Shown here: positions 1 to 15,000 of the stretch, piece after piece
How positions within the stretch are numbered: position 1 is the first letter of the stretch
How the letters are laid out: every line of letters begins with the position of its first letter
Notes under the pieces: generated by a model
The model's input: the letters and a program-made list of their open reading frames with translations, nothing else
The model's database searches: none
What the model was told of the DNA's origin: nothing
Program-made: the position numbers and the translations under genes
Assembly (NCBI RefSeq): GCF_039555335.1
Contig: NW_027305501.1
Coordinates: forward strand, 721,001 to 785,000
Direction of reading: 5' to 3'
DNA length: 64,000 nucleotides
From: Amphiura filiformis
Taxonomy: Eukaryota > Echinodermata > Ophiuroidea > Amphilepidida > Amphiuridae

Positions 1-3000
1 TGGGATTTCTTTTGTTTTATATTGTTTTGTGAGGCGATCATTTGCAGGAGAGACAAAAAAACCACTATGTTATGTTTTGTATTATTTTGTGATTGGATTT
101 CTTTTGTTTTATATTGTTTTGTGATGCGATCATTTGCAGGAGAGATAAAAAAAAAAACCACCATGTTATGTTTTGTATTATTTTGTGATTGGATTTCTTT
201 TGTTTTATATTGTTTTGTGAGGCAATTATTTTTAGGAGAGGTAAAAAAATACTATGTTATGTTTTGTATTATTTTGTGATGGGATTTCTTTTGTTTTATA
301 TTGTTTTGTGAGGCGATCATTTGCAGGAGAGACAAAAAAAACCACTATGTTATGTTTTGTATTATTTTGTGATTGGATTTCTTTTGTGTTATATTGTTTT
401 GTGAGGCGATCATTTGCAGGAGAGGTAAAAAAAAATACACCATGTTATGTTTTGTATTATTTTGTGATTGGATTTCTTTTGTTTTATATTGTTTTGTGAG
501 GCGATCATTTGCAGGAGAGATAAAAAACCCACTATGTTATGTTTTGTATTATTTTGTGATTGGATTTCTTTTGTTTTATATTGTTTTGTGAGGCGATCAT
601 TTGCAGGAGAGATAAAAAACCCACTATGTTATGTTTTGTATTATTTTGTGATGGGATTTCTTTTGTTTTATATTGTTTTGTGAGGCGATCATTTGCAGGA
701 GAGACACAAAAACCACTATGTTATGTTTTGTATTATTTTGTGATTGGATTTCTTTTGTTTTATATTGTTTTGTGAGGCGATCATTTGCAGGAGAGATAAA
801 AAAAACCCACTATGTTATGTTTTGTATTATTTTGTGATTGGATTTCTTTTGTTTTATATTGTTTTGTGAGGCAATCATTTGCAGGAGAGGTAAAAAAGCA
901 CTATGTTATGTTTTGTATTATTTTGTGATGGGATTTCTTTTGTTTTATATTGTTTTGTGAGGCGATCATTTGCAGGAGAGACAAAAAAAACCACTATGTT
1001 ATGTTTTGTATTATTTTGTGATTGGATTTCTTTTGTTTTATATTGTTTTGTGAGGCGATCATTTGCAGGAGAGATAAAAAACCACTATGTTATGTTTTGT
1101 ATTATTTTGTGATGGGATTTCTTTTGTTTTATATTGTTTTGTGAGGCGATCATTTGCAGGAGAGACAAAAAAACCACTATGTTATGTTTTGTATTATTTT
1201 GTGATTGGATTTCTTTTGTTTTATATTGTTTTGTGAGGCGGTCATTTGCAGGAGAGGTAAAAAAACCACTATGTTATGTTTTGTATTATTTTGTGATGGG
1301 ATTTCTTTTGTTTTATATTGTTTTGTGAGGCGATCATTTGCAGGAGAGACAAAAAACAACACTATGTTATGTTTTGTATTATTTTGTGATTGGATTTCTT
1401 TTGTTTTATATTGTTTTGTGAGGCGATCATTTGCAGGAGAGATAAAAAAACCCACTATGTTATGTTTTGTATTATTTTGTGATGCGATTTCTTTTGTTTT
1501 ATATTGTTTTGTGAGACGATCATTTGCAGGAGAGACAAAAAAAAAAAACACTATGTTATGTTTTGTATTATTTTGTGATTGGATTTCTTTTGTTTTATAT
1601 TGTTTTGTGATGCGATCATTTGCAGGAGAGATAAAAAAAAACACCATGTTATGTTTTGTATTATTTTGTGATTGGATTTCTTTTGTTTTATATTGTTTTG
1701 TGTGGCAATCATTTGCAGGAGAGGTAAAAAAGCACTATGTTATGTTTTGTATTATTTTGTGATGGGATTTCTTTTGTTTTATATTGTTTTGTGAGGCGAT
1801 CATTTGCAGGAGAGACAAAAAAAAAACCACTATGTTATGTTTTGTATTATTTTGTGATTGGATTTCTTTTCTTTTATATTGTTTTGTGAGGCGATCATTT
1901 GCAGGAGAGATAAAAAAACCACTATGTTATGTTTTGTATTATTTTGTGATTGGATTTCTTTTGTTTTATATTGTTTTGTGAGGCGATCATTTGCAGGAGA
2001 GGTAAAAAAAACACTATGTTATGTTTTGTATTATTTTGTGATGGGATTTCTTTTGTTTTATATTGTTTTGTGAGGCGATCATTTGCAGGAGAGACAAAAA
2101 AAACCCACTATGTTATGTTTTGTATTATTTTGTGATTGGATTTCTTTTGTTTTATATTGTTTTGTGAGGCGATCATTTGCAGGAGAGATAAAAAACCCAC
2201 TATGTTATGTTTTGTATTATTTTGTGATGGGATTTCTTTTGTTTTATATTGTTTTGTGAGGCGATCATTTGCAGGAGAGACAAAAAACCCACTATGTTAT
2301 GTTTTGTATTATTTTGTGATTGGATTTCTTTTGTTTTATATTGTTTTGTGAGGCGATCATTTGCAGGAGAGATAAAAAAAAAAAACACCATGTTATGTTT
2401 TGTATTATTTTGTGATTGGATTTCTTTTCTTTTATATTGTTTTGTGAGGCGATCATTTGCAGGAGAGATAAAAAACCACTATGTTATGTTTTGTATTATT
2501 TTGTGATTGGATTTCTTTTGTTTTATATTGTTTTGTGAGGCGATCATTTGCAGGAGAGATAAAAACCCACTATGTTATGTTTTGTATTATTTTGTGATTG
2601 GATTTCTTTTGTTTTATATTGTTTTGTGAGGCGATCATTTGCAGGAGAGATAAAAAACCCACTATGTTATGTTTTGTATTATTTTGTGATGGGATTTCTT
2701 TTGTTTTATATTGTTTTGTGAGGCGATCATTTGCAGGAGAGACAAAAAAACCACTATGTTATGTTTTGTATTATTTTGTGATTGGATTTCTTTTGTTTTA
2801 TATTGTTTTGTGAGGCGATCATTTGCAGGAGAGATAAAAACCCACTATGTTATGTTTTGTATTATTTTGTGATTGGATTTCTTTTGTTTTATATTGTTTT
2901 GTGAGGCAATCATTTGCAGGAGAGGTAAAAAAGCACTATGTTATGTTTTGTATTATTTTGTGATGGGATTTCTTTTGTTTTATATTGTTTTGTGAGGCGA

Positions 3001-6000
3001 TCATTTGCAGGAGAGACAAAAAAAAACCACTATGTTATGTTTTGTATTATTTTGTGATTGGATTTCATTTGTTTTATATTGTTTTGTGAGGCGATCATTT
3101 GCAGGAGAGATAAAAAAACCACTATGTTATGTTTTGTATTATTTTGTGATGGGATTTCTTTTGTTTTATATTGTTTTGTGAGGCGATCATTTGCAGGAGA
3201 GACAAAAAAACCACTATGTTATGTTTTGTATTATTTTGTGATTGGATTTCTTTTGTTTTATATTGTTTTGTGAGGCGATCATTTGCAGGAGAGGTAAAAA
3301 ACCACTATGTTATGTTTTGTATTATTTTGTGATGGGATTTCTTTTGTTTTATATTGTTTTGTGAGGCGATCATTTGCAGGAGAGACAAAAAAACAACACT
3401 ATGTTATGTTTTGTATTATTTTGTGATTGGATTTCTTTTGTTTTATATTGTTTTGTGAGGCGATCATTTGCAGGAGAGATAAAAAAACCCACTATGTTAT
3501 GTTTTGTATTATTTTGTGATGCGATTTCTTTTGTTTTATATTGTTTTGTGAGGCGATCATTTGCAGGAGAGACAAACAAAAACACTATGTTATGTTTTGT
3601 ATTATTTTGTGATTGGATTTCTTTTGTTTTATATTGTTTTGTGATGCGATCATTTGCAGGAGAGATAAAAAAACCCACCATGTTATGTTTTGTATTATTT
3701 TGTGATTGGATTTCTTTTGTTTTATATTGTTTTGTGAGGCGATCATTTGCAGGAGAGATAAAAAAAAACCACTATGTTATGTTTTGTATTATTTTGTGAT
3801 TGGATTTCTTTTGTTTTATATTGTTTTGTGAGGCGATCATTTGCAGGAGAGGTAAAAAAACACTATGTTATGTTTTGTATTATTTTGTGATGGGATTTCT
3901 TTTGTTTTATATTGTTTTGTGAGGCGATCATTTGCAGGAGAGACAAAAAAACCACTATGTTATGTTTTGTATTATTTTGTGATTGGATTTCTTTTGTTTT
4001 ATATTGTTTTGTGAGGCGATCATTTGCAGGAGAGATAAAAAACCCCACTTTGGTATGTTTTGTATTATTTTGTGATGGGATTTCTTTTGTTTTATATTGT
4101 TTTGTGAGGCGATCATTTGCAGGAGAGACAAAAAACCCACTATGTTATGTTTTGTATTATTTTGTGATTGGATTTCTTTTGTTTTATATTGTTTTGTGAG
4201 GCGATCATTTGCAGGAGAGATAAAAAAAAAACACCATGTTATGTTTTGTATTATTTTGTGATTGGATTTCTTTTCTTTTATATTGTTTTGTGAGGCGATC
4301 ATTTGCAGGAGAGATAAAAAAAACCCACTATGTTATGTTTTGTATTATTTTGTGATTGGATTTCTTTTGTTTTATATTGTTTTGTGAGGCGATCATTTGC
4401 AGGAGAGGTAAAAAAAACACTATGTTATGTTTTGTATTATTTTGTGATTGGATTTCTTTTGTTTTATATTGTTTTGTGAGGCGATCATTTGCAGGAGAGA
4501 TAAAAAAACCACTATGTTATGTTTTGTATTATTTTGTGATGGGATTTCTTTTGTTTTATATTGTTTTGTGAGGCGATCATTTGCAGGAGAGACAAAAAAA
4601 AACACTATGTTATGTTTTGTATTATTTTGTGATTGGATTTCTTTTCTTTTATATTGTTTTGTGAGGCGATCATTTGCAGGAGAGATAAAAAAACCACTAT
4701 GTTATGTTTTGTATTATTTTGTGATTGGATTTCTTTTGTTTTATATTGTTTTGTGAGGCGATCATTTGCAGGAGAGGTAAAAAAACACTATGTTATGTTT
4801 TGTATTATTTTGTGATTGGATTTCTTTTGTTTTATATTGTTTTGTGAGGCGATCATTTGCAGGAGAGATAAAAAAACCACTATGTTATGTTTTGTATTAT
4901 TTTGTGATGGGATTTCTTTTGTTTTATATTGTTTTGTGAGGCGATCATTTGCAGGAGAGACAAAAAACCACTATGTTATGTTTTGTATTATTTTGTGATG
5001 GGATTTCTTTTGTTTTATATTGTTTTGTGAGGCGATCATTTGCAGGAGAGACAAAAAAAACCCACTATGTTATGTTTTGTATTATTTTGTGATTGGATTT
5101 CTTTTGTTTTATATTGTTTTGTGAGGCGATCATTTGCAGGAGAGATAAAAAACCCACTATGTTATGTTTTGTATTATTTTGTGATGGGATTTCTTTTGTT
5201 TTATATTGTTTTGTGAGGCGATCATTTGCAGGAGAGACAAAAAAACCCACTATGTTATGTTTTGTATTATTTTGTGATTGGATTTCTTTTGTTTTATATT
5301 GTTTTGTGAGGCGATCATTGGCAGGAGAGATAAAAAAAACACCATGTTATGTTTTGTATTATTTTGTGATTGGATTTCTTTTGTTTTATATTGTTTTGTG
5401 AGGCGATCATTTGCAGGAGGGATAAAAAAAACCCACTATGTTATGTTTTGTATTATTTTGTGATGGGATTTCTTTTGTTTTATATTGTTTTGTGAGGCGA
5501 TCATTTGCAGGAGAGACAAAAAAACCACTATGTTATGTTTTGTATTATTTTGTGATTGGATTTCTTTTGTTTTATATTGTTTTGTGAGGCGATCATTTGC
5601 AGGAGAGATAAAAAAAACCCACTATGTTATGTTTTGTATTATTTTGTGATGGGATTTCTTTTGTTTTATATTGTTTTGTGAGGCGATCATTTGCAGGAGA
5701 GACAAAAAAAACCACTATGTTATGTTTTGTATTATTTTGTGATTGGATTTCTTTTGTTTTATATTGTTTTGTGAGGCGATCATTTGCAGGAGAGATAAAA
5801 AAAACCCACTATGTTATGTTTTATATTATTTTGTGATGGGATTTCTTTTGTTTTATATTGTTTTGTGAGGCGATCATTTGCAGGAGATGTAAAAAAAACA
5901 CTATGTTATGTTTTGTATTATTTTGTGATGGGATTTCTTTTGTTTTATATTGTTTTGTGAGGCGATCATTTGCAGGAGAGACAAAAAAAACCCACTATGT

Positions 6001-9000
6001 TATGTTTTGTATTATTTTGTGATTGGATTTCTTTTGTTTTATATTGTTTTGTGAGGCGATCATTTGCAGGAGAGATAAAAAACCCACTATGTTATGTTTT
6101 GTATTATTTTGTGATGGGATTTCTTTTGTTTTATATTGTTTTGTGAGGCGATCATTTGCAGGAGAGACAAAAAACCCACTATGTTATGTTTTGTATTATT
6201 TTGTGATTGGATTTCTTTTGTTTTATATTGTTTTGTGAGGCGATCATTTGCAGGAGAGATAAAAAAAAACACCATGTTATGTTTTGTATTATTTTGTGAT
6301 TGGATTTCTTTTCTTTTATATTGTTTTGTGAGGCGATCATTTGCAGGAGAGATAAAAAAACCACTATGTTATGTTTTGTATTATTTTGTGATTGGATTTC
6401 TTTTGTTTTATATTGTTTTGTGAGGCGATCATTTGCAGGAGAGGTAAAAAAACACTATGTTATGTTTTGTATTATTTTGTGATTGGATTTCTTTTGTTTT
6501 ATATTGTTTTGTGAGGCGATCATTTGCAGGAGAGATAAAAAACCACTATGTTATGTTTTGTGTTATTTTGTGATGGGATTTCTTTTGTTTTATATTGTTT
6601 TGTGAGGCGATCATTTGCAGGAGAGACAAAAAAAACCACTATGTTATGTTTTGTATTATTTTGTGATTGGATTTCTTTTCTTTTATATTGTTTTGTGAGG
6701 CGATCATTTGCAGGAGAGATAAAAAAAAACCACTATGTTATGTTTTGTATTATTTTGTGATTGGATTTCTTTTGTTTTACATTGTTTTGTGAGGCGATCA
6801 TTTGCAGGAGAGGTAAAAAAAACACTATGTTATGTTTTGTATTATTTTGTGATTGGATTTCTTTTGTTTTATATTGTTTTGTGAGGCGATCATTTGCAGG
6901 AGAGATAAAAAACCACTATGTTATGTTTTGTATTATTTTGTGATGGGATTTCTTTTGTTTTATATTGTTTTGTGAGGCGATCATTTGCAGGAGAGATAAA
7001 AAAACCACTATGTTATGTTTTGTATTATTTTGTGATGGGATTTCTTTTGTTTTATATTGTTTTGTGAGGCGATCATTTGCAGGAGAGACAAAAAAACCCA
7101 CTATGTTATGTTTTGTATTATTTTGTGATTGGATTTCTTTTGTTTTATATTGTTTTGTGAGGCGATCATTTGCAGGAGAGATAAAAAAACCCACTATGTT
7201 ATGTTTTGTATTATTTTGTGATGGGATTTCTTTTGTTTTATATTGTTTTGTGAGGCGATCATTTGCAGGAGAGACAAAAAACCCACTATGTTATGTTTTG
7301 TATTATTTTGTGATTGGATTTCTTTTGTTTTATATTGTTTTGTGAGGCGATCATTTGCAGGAGAGATAAAAAAAACACCATGTTATGTTTTGTATTATTT
7401 TGTGATTGGATTTCTTTTGTTTTATATTGTTTTGTGAGGCGATCATTTGCAGGAGGGATAAAAAAACCCACTATGTTATGTTTTGTATTATTTTGTGATG
7501 GGATTTCTGTTGTTAGATATTGTTTTGTGAGGCGATCATTTGCAGGAGAGACAAAAAAAACCACTATGTTATGTTTTGTATTATTTTGTGATTGGATTTC
7601 TTTTGTTTTATATTGTTTTGTGAGGCGATCATTTGCAGGAGAGATAAAAAACCCCACTATGTTATGTTTTGTATTATTTTGTGATGGGATTTCTTTTGTT
7701 TTATATTGTTTTGTGAGGCGATCATTTGCAGGAGAGACAAAAAACCACTATGTTATGTTTTGTATTATTTTGTGATTGGATTTCTTTTGTTTTATATTGT
7801 TTTGTGAGGCGATCATTTGCAGGAGAGATAAAAAAAACCCCACTATGTTATGTTTTATATTATTTTGTGATGGGATTTCTTTTGTTTTATATTGTTTTGT
7901 GAGGCGATCATTTGCAGGAGAGACAAAAAAAAACCACTATGTTATGTTTTGTATTATTTTGTGATTGGATTTCTTTTGTTTTATATTGTTTTGTGAGGCG
8001 ATCATTTGCAGGAGAGATAAAAACCCACTATGTTATGTTTTGTATTATTTTGTGATGGGATTTCTTTTGTTTTATATTGTTTTGTGAGGCGATCATTTGC
8101 AGGAGAGACAAAAAAACCACTATGTTATGTTTTGTATTATTTTGTGATGGGATTTCTTTTGTTTTATATTGTTTTGTGAGGCGATCATTTGCAGGAGAGA
8201 CAAAAAAACCCACTATGTTATGTTTTGTATTATTTTGTGATTGGATTTCTTTTGTTTTATATTGTTTTGTGAGGCGATCATTTGCAGGAGAGATAAAAAA
8301 CCCACTATGTTATGTTTTGTATTATTTTGTGATGGGATTTCTTTTGTTTTATATTGTTTTCTGAGGCGATCATTTGCAGGAGAGACAAAAAAAACCACTA
8401 TGTTATGTTTTGTATTATTTTGTGATTGGATTTCTTTTGTTTTATATTGTTTTGTGAGGCGATCATTTGCAGGAGAGATAAAAAAACCCACTATGTTATG
8501 TTTTGTATTATTTTGTGATGGGATTTCTTTTGTTTTATATTGTTTTGTGAGGCGATCATTTGCAGGAGAGACAAAAAAACCACTATGTTATGTTTTGTAT
8601 TATTTTGTGATTGGATTTCTTTTGTTTTATATTGTTTTGTGAGGCGATCATTTGCAGGAGAGATAAAAAAACCACTATGTTATTTTTTGTATTATTTTGT
8701 GAGTGGATTTCTTTTGTTTTATATTGTTTTGTGAGGCGATCATTTGCAGGAGAGGTAAAAAAACACACCATGTTATGTTTTGTATTATTTTGTGATTGGA
8801 TTTCTTTTGTTTTATATTGTTTTGTGAGGCGATCATTTGCAGGAGAGATAAAAAAAAAACCACTATGTTATGTTTTATATTATTTTGTGATGGGATTTCT
8901 TTTGTTTTATATTGTTTTGTGAGGCGATCATTTGCAGGAAAGAGACAAAAAAAACCCACTATGTTATGTTTTGTATTATTTTGTGATTGGATTTCTTTTG

Positions 9001-12000
9001 TTTTTTATTGTTTTGTGAGGCGATCATTTGCAGTAGAGGTAAAAAATCACTATGTTATGTTTTGTATTATTTTGTGATGGGATTTCTTTTGTTTTATATT
9101 GTTTTGTGAGGCGATCATTTGCAGGAGAGACAAAAAAAACCACTATGTTATGTTTTGTATTATTTTGTGATGGGATTTCTTTTGTTTTATATTGTTTTGT
9201 GAGGCGATCATTTGCAGGAGAGACAAAAACCCACTATGTTATGTTTTGTATTATTTTGTGATTGGATTTCTTTTGTTTTATATTGTTTTGTGAGGCGATC
9301 ATTTGCAGGAGAGACAAAAAACCACTATGTTATGTTTTGTATTATTTTGTGATGGGATTTCTTTTGTTTTATATTGTTTTGTGAGGCGATCATTTGCAGG
9401 AGAGACAAAAAAACCACTATGTTATGTTTTGTATTATTTTGTGATTGGATTTCTTTTGTTTTATATTGTTTTGTGAGGCGATCATTTGCAGGAGAGATAA
9501 AAAAAACCACTATGTTATGTTTTGTATTATTTTGTGATGGGATTTCTTTTGTTTTATATTGTTTTGTGAGGCGATCATTTGCAGGAGAGACAAAAAACCA
9601 CTATGTTATGTTTTGTATTATTTTGTGATGGGATTTCTTTTGTTTTATATTGTTTTGTGAGGCGATCATTTGCAGGAGAGACAAAAAAACCCACTATGTT
9701 ATGTTTTGTATTATTTTGTGATTGGATTTCTTTTGTTTTATATTGTTTTGTGAGGCGATCATTTGCAGGAGAGATAAAAAACCCCAATATGTTATGTTTT
9801 GTATTATTTTGTGATGGGATTTCTTTTGTTTTATATTGTTTTGTGAGGCGATCATTTGCAGGAGAGACAAAAAACCCACTATGTTATGTTTTGTATTATT
9901 TTGTGATTGGATTTCTTTTGTTTTATATTGTTTTGTGAGGCGATCATTGGCAGGAGAGATAAAAAAAACACCATGTTATGTTTTGTATTATTTTGTGATT
10001 GGATTTCTTTTGTTTTATATTGTTTTGTGAGGCGATCATTTGCAGGAGGGATAAAAAAACCCACTATGTTATGTTTTGTATTATTTTGTGATGGGATTTC
10101 TTTTGTTTTATATTGTTTTGTGAGGCGATCATTTGCAGGAGAGACAAAAAACCACTATGTTATGTTTTGTATTATTTTGTGATTGGATTTCTTTTGTTTT
10201 ATATTGTTTTGTGAGGCGATCATTTGCAGGAGAGATAAAAAACCCACTATGTTATGTTTTGTATTATTTTGTGATGGGATTTCTTTTGTTTTATATTGTT
10301 TTGTGAGGCGATCATTTGCAGGAGAGACAAAAAAACCACTATGTTATGTTTTGTATTATTTTGTGATGGATTTCTTTTGTTTTATATTGTTTTGTGAGGC
10401 GATCATTTGCAGGAGTTATAAAAAAAACTCATTATGTTATGTTTTATATTATTTTGTGATGGGATTTCTTTTGTTTTATATTGTTTTGTGAGGCGATCAT
10501 TTGCAGGAGAGGTAAAAAAAACACTATGTTATGTTTTGTATTATTTTGTGATGGGATTTCTTTTGTTTTATATTGTTTTGTGAGGCGATCATTTGCAGGA
10601 GAGACAAAAAAAACCCACTATGTTATGTTTTGTATTATTTTGTGATTGGATTTCTTTTGTTTTATATTGTTTTGTGAGGCGATCATTTGCAGGAGAGATA
10701 AAAAACCCACTATGTTATGTTTTGTATTATTTTGTGATGGGATTTCTTTTGTTTTATATTGTTTTGTGAGGCGATCATTTGCAGGAGAGACAAAAAACCC
10801 ACTATGTTATGTTTTGTATTATTTTGTGATTGGATTTCTTTTGTTTTATATTGTTTTGTGAGGCGATCATTTGCAGGAGAGATAAAAAAAACACCATGTT
10901 ATGTTTTGTATTATTTTGTGATTGGATTTCTTTTCTTTTATATTGTTTTGTGAGGCGATCATTTGCAGGAGAGATAAAAAAACCACTATGTTATGTTTTG
11001 TATTATTTTGTGATTGGATTTCTTTTGTTTTATATTGTTTTGTGAGGCGATCATTTGCAGGAGAGGTAAAAAAAAACACTATGTTATGTTTTGTATCATT
11101 TTGTGATTGGATTTCTTTTGTTTTATATTGTTTTGTGAGGCGATCATTTGCAGGAGAGATAAAAAAACCACTATGTTATGTTTTGTATTATTTTGTGATG
11201 GGATTTCTTTTGTTTTATATTGTTTTGTGAGGCGATCATTTGCAGGAGAGACAAAAAAAACACTATGTTATGTTTTGTATTATTTTGTGATTGGATTTCT
11301 TTTCTTTTATATTGTTTTGTGAGGCGATCATTTGCAGGAGAGATAAAAAAAACCACTATGTTATGTTTTGTATTATTTTGTGATTGGATTTCTTTTGTTT
11401 TATATTGTTTTGTGAGGCGATCATTTGCAGGAGAGGTAAAAAAACACTATGTTATGTTTTGTATTATTTTGTGATTGGATTTCTTTTGTTTTATATTGTT
11501 TTGTGAGGCGATCATTTGCAGGAGAGATAAAAAAACCACTATGTTATGTTTTGTATTATTTTGTGATGGGATTTCTTTTGTTTTATATTGTTTTGTGAGG
11601 CGATCATTTGCAGGAGAGAAAAAAAAACCACTATGTTATGTTTTGTATTATTTTGTGATGGGATTTCTTTTGTTTTATATTGTTTTGTGAGGCGATCATT
11701 TGCAGGAGAGACAAAAAAAACCCACTATGTTATGTTTTGTATTATTTTGTGATTGGATTTCTTTTGTTTTATATTGTTTTGTGAGGCGATCATTTGCAGG
11801 AGAGATAAAAAAACATTAGGTTATGTTTTGTATTATTTTGTGATGGGATTTCTTTTGTTTTATATTGTTTTGTGAGGCGATCATTTGCAGGAGAGACAAA
11901 AAACCCACTATGTTATGTTTTGTATTATTTTGTGATTGGATTTCTTTTGTTTTATATTGTTTTGTGAGGCGATCATTTGCAGGAGAGATAAAAAAACACC

Positions 12001-15000
12001 ATGTTATGTTTTGTATTATTTTGTGATTGGATTTCTTTTGTTTTATATTGTTTTGTGAGGCGATCATTTGCAGGAGGGATAAAAAAACCCACTATGTTAT
12101 GTTTTGTATTATTTTGTGATGGGATTTCTTTTGTTTTATATTGTTTTGTGAGGCGATCATTTGCAGGAGAGACAAAAAAAACCACTATGTTATGTTTTGT
12201 ATTATTTTGTGATTGGATTTCTTTTGTTTTATATTGTTTTGTGAGGCGATCATTTGCAGGAGAGATAAAAAACCCACTATGTTTTGTTTTGTATTTTTTT
12301 GTGATGGGATTTCTTTTGTTTTATATTGTTTTGTGAGGCGATCATTTGCAGGAGAGACAAAAAACCACTATGTTATGTTTTGTATTATTTTGTGATTGGA
12401 TTTCTTTTGTTTTATATTGTTTTGTGAGGCGATCATTTGCAGGAGAGATAAAAAAAACCCCACTATGTTATGTTTTATATTATTTTGTGATGGGATTTCT
12501 TTTGTTTTATATTGTTTTGTGAGGCGATCATTTGCAGGAGAGACAAAAAAACCACTATGTTATGTTTTGTATTATTTTGTGATTGGATTTCTTTTGTTTT
12601 ATATTGTTTTGTGAGGCGATCATTTGCAGGAGAGATAAAAAACCCACTATGTTATGTTTTGTATTATTTTGTGATGGGATTTCTTTTGTTTTATATTGTT
12701 TTGTGAGGCGATCATTTGCAGGAGAGACAAAAAAACCACTATGTTATGTTTTGTATTATTTTGTGATGGGATTTCTTTTGTTTTATATTGTTTTGTGAGG
12801 CGATCATTTGCAGGAGAGACAAAAAAAACCCACTATGTTATGTTTTGTATTATTTTGTGATTGGTTTTCTTTTGTTTTATATTGTTTTGTGAGGCGATCA
12901 TTTGCAGGAGAGATAAAAAAAACCCACTATGTTATGTTTTGTATTATTTTGTGATGGGATTTCTTTTGTTTTATATTGTTTTCTGAGGCGATCATTTGAA
13001 GAAGAGACAAAAAAACCACTATGTTATGTTTTGTATTATTTTGTGATTGGATTTCTTTTGTTTTATATTGTTTTGTGAGGCGATCATTTGCAGGAGAGAT
13101 AAAAAACCCCACTATGTTATGTTTTGTATTATTTTGTGATGGGATTTCTTTTGTTTTATATTGTTTTGTGAGGCGATCATTTGCAGGAGAGACAAAAAAA
13201 ACCACTATGTTATGTTTTGTATTATTTTGTGATTGGATTTCTTTTGTTTTATATTGTTTTGTGAGGCGATCATTTGCAGGAGAGATAAAAAAACCACTAT
13301 GTTATGTTTTGTATTATTTTGTGATTGGATTTCTTTTTGTTTTATATTGTTTTGTGAGGCGATCATTTGCAGGAGAGGTAAAAAAAACACACACCATGTT
13401 ATGTTTTGTATTATTTTGTGATTGGATTTCTTTTGTTTTATATTGTTTTGTGAGGCGATCATTTGCAGGAGAGATAAAAAAACCCACTATGTGATGTTTT
13501 ATATTATTTTGTGATGGGATTTCTTTTGTTTTATATTGTTTTGTGAGGCGATCATTTGCAGGAGAGATAAAAAACCCACTATGTTATGTTTTGTATTATT
13601 TTGTGATTGGATTTCTTTTGTTTTTTATTGTTTTGTGAGGCGATCATTTGCAGTAGAGGTAAAAATCACTATGTTATGTTTTGTATTATTTTGTGATGGG
13701 ATTTCTTTTGTTTTATATTGTTTTGTGAGGCGATCATTTGCAGGAGAGACAAAAAAAACCACTATGTTATGTTTTGTATTATTTTGTGATGGGATTTCTT
13801 TTGTTTTATATTGTTTTGTGAGGCGATCATTTGCAGGAGAGACAAAAAACCCACTATGTTATGTTTTGTATTATTTTGTGATTGGATTTCTTTTGTTTTA
13901 TATTGTTTTGTGAGGCGATCATTTGCAGGAGAGACAAAAAACCACTATGTTATGTTTTGTATTATTTTGTGATGGGATTTCTTTTGTTTTATATTGTTTT
14001 GTGAGGCGATCATTTGCAGGAGAGACAAAAAAACCACTATGTTATGTTTTGTATTATTTTGTGATTGGATTTCTTTTGTTTTATATTGTTTTGTGAGGCG
14101 ATCATTTGCAGGAGAGATAAAAAAAACACCATGTTATGTTTTGTATTATTTTGTGATTGGATTTCTTTTGTTTTATATTGTTTTGTGAGGCGATCATTTG
14201 CAGGAGGGATAAAAAAACCCACTATGTTATGTTTTGTATTATTTTGTGATGGGATTTCTTTTGTTTTATATTGTTTTGTGAGGCGATCATTTGCAGGAGA
14301 GACAAAAAAAACCACTATGTTATGTTTTGTATTATTTTGTGATTGGATTTCTTTTGTTTTATATTGTTTTGTGAGGCGATCATTTGCAGGAGAGATAAAA
14401 AAAAACCACTATGTTATGTTTTGTATTATTTTGTGATTGGATTTCTTTTGTTTTATATTGTTTTGTGAGGCGATCATTTGCAGGAGAGGTAAAAAAAAAC
14501 CACCATGTTATGTTTTGTATTATTTTGTGATTGGATTTCTTTTGTTTTATATTGTTTTGTGAGGCGATCATTTGCAGGAGAGATAAAAAAACCACTATGT
14601 TATGTTTTGTATTATTTTGTGATGGGATTTCTTTTGTTTTATATTGTTTTGTGAGGCGATCATTTGCAGGAGAGACAAAAAAAACCACTATGTTATGTTT
14701 TGTATTATTTTGTGATTGGATTTCTTTTGTTTTATATTGTTTTGTGAGGCGATCATTTGCAGTAGAGGTAAAAATCACTATGTTATGTTTTGTATTATTT
14801 TGTGATGGGATTTCTTTTGTTTTATATTGTTTTGTGAGGCGATCATTTGCAGGAGAGACAAAAAAATACCACTATGTTATGTTTTGTATTATTTTGTGAT
14901 GGGATTTCTTTTGTTTTATATTGTTTTGTGAGGCGATCATTTGCAGGAGAGACAAAAAAAACCACTATGTTATGTTTTGTATTATTTTGTGATTGGATTT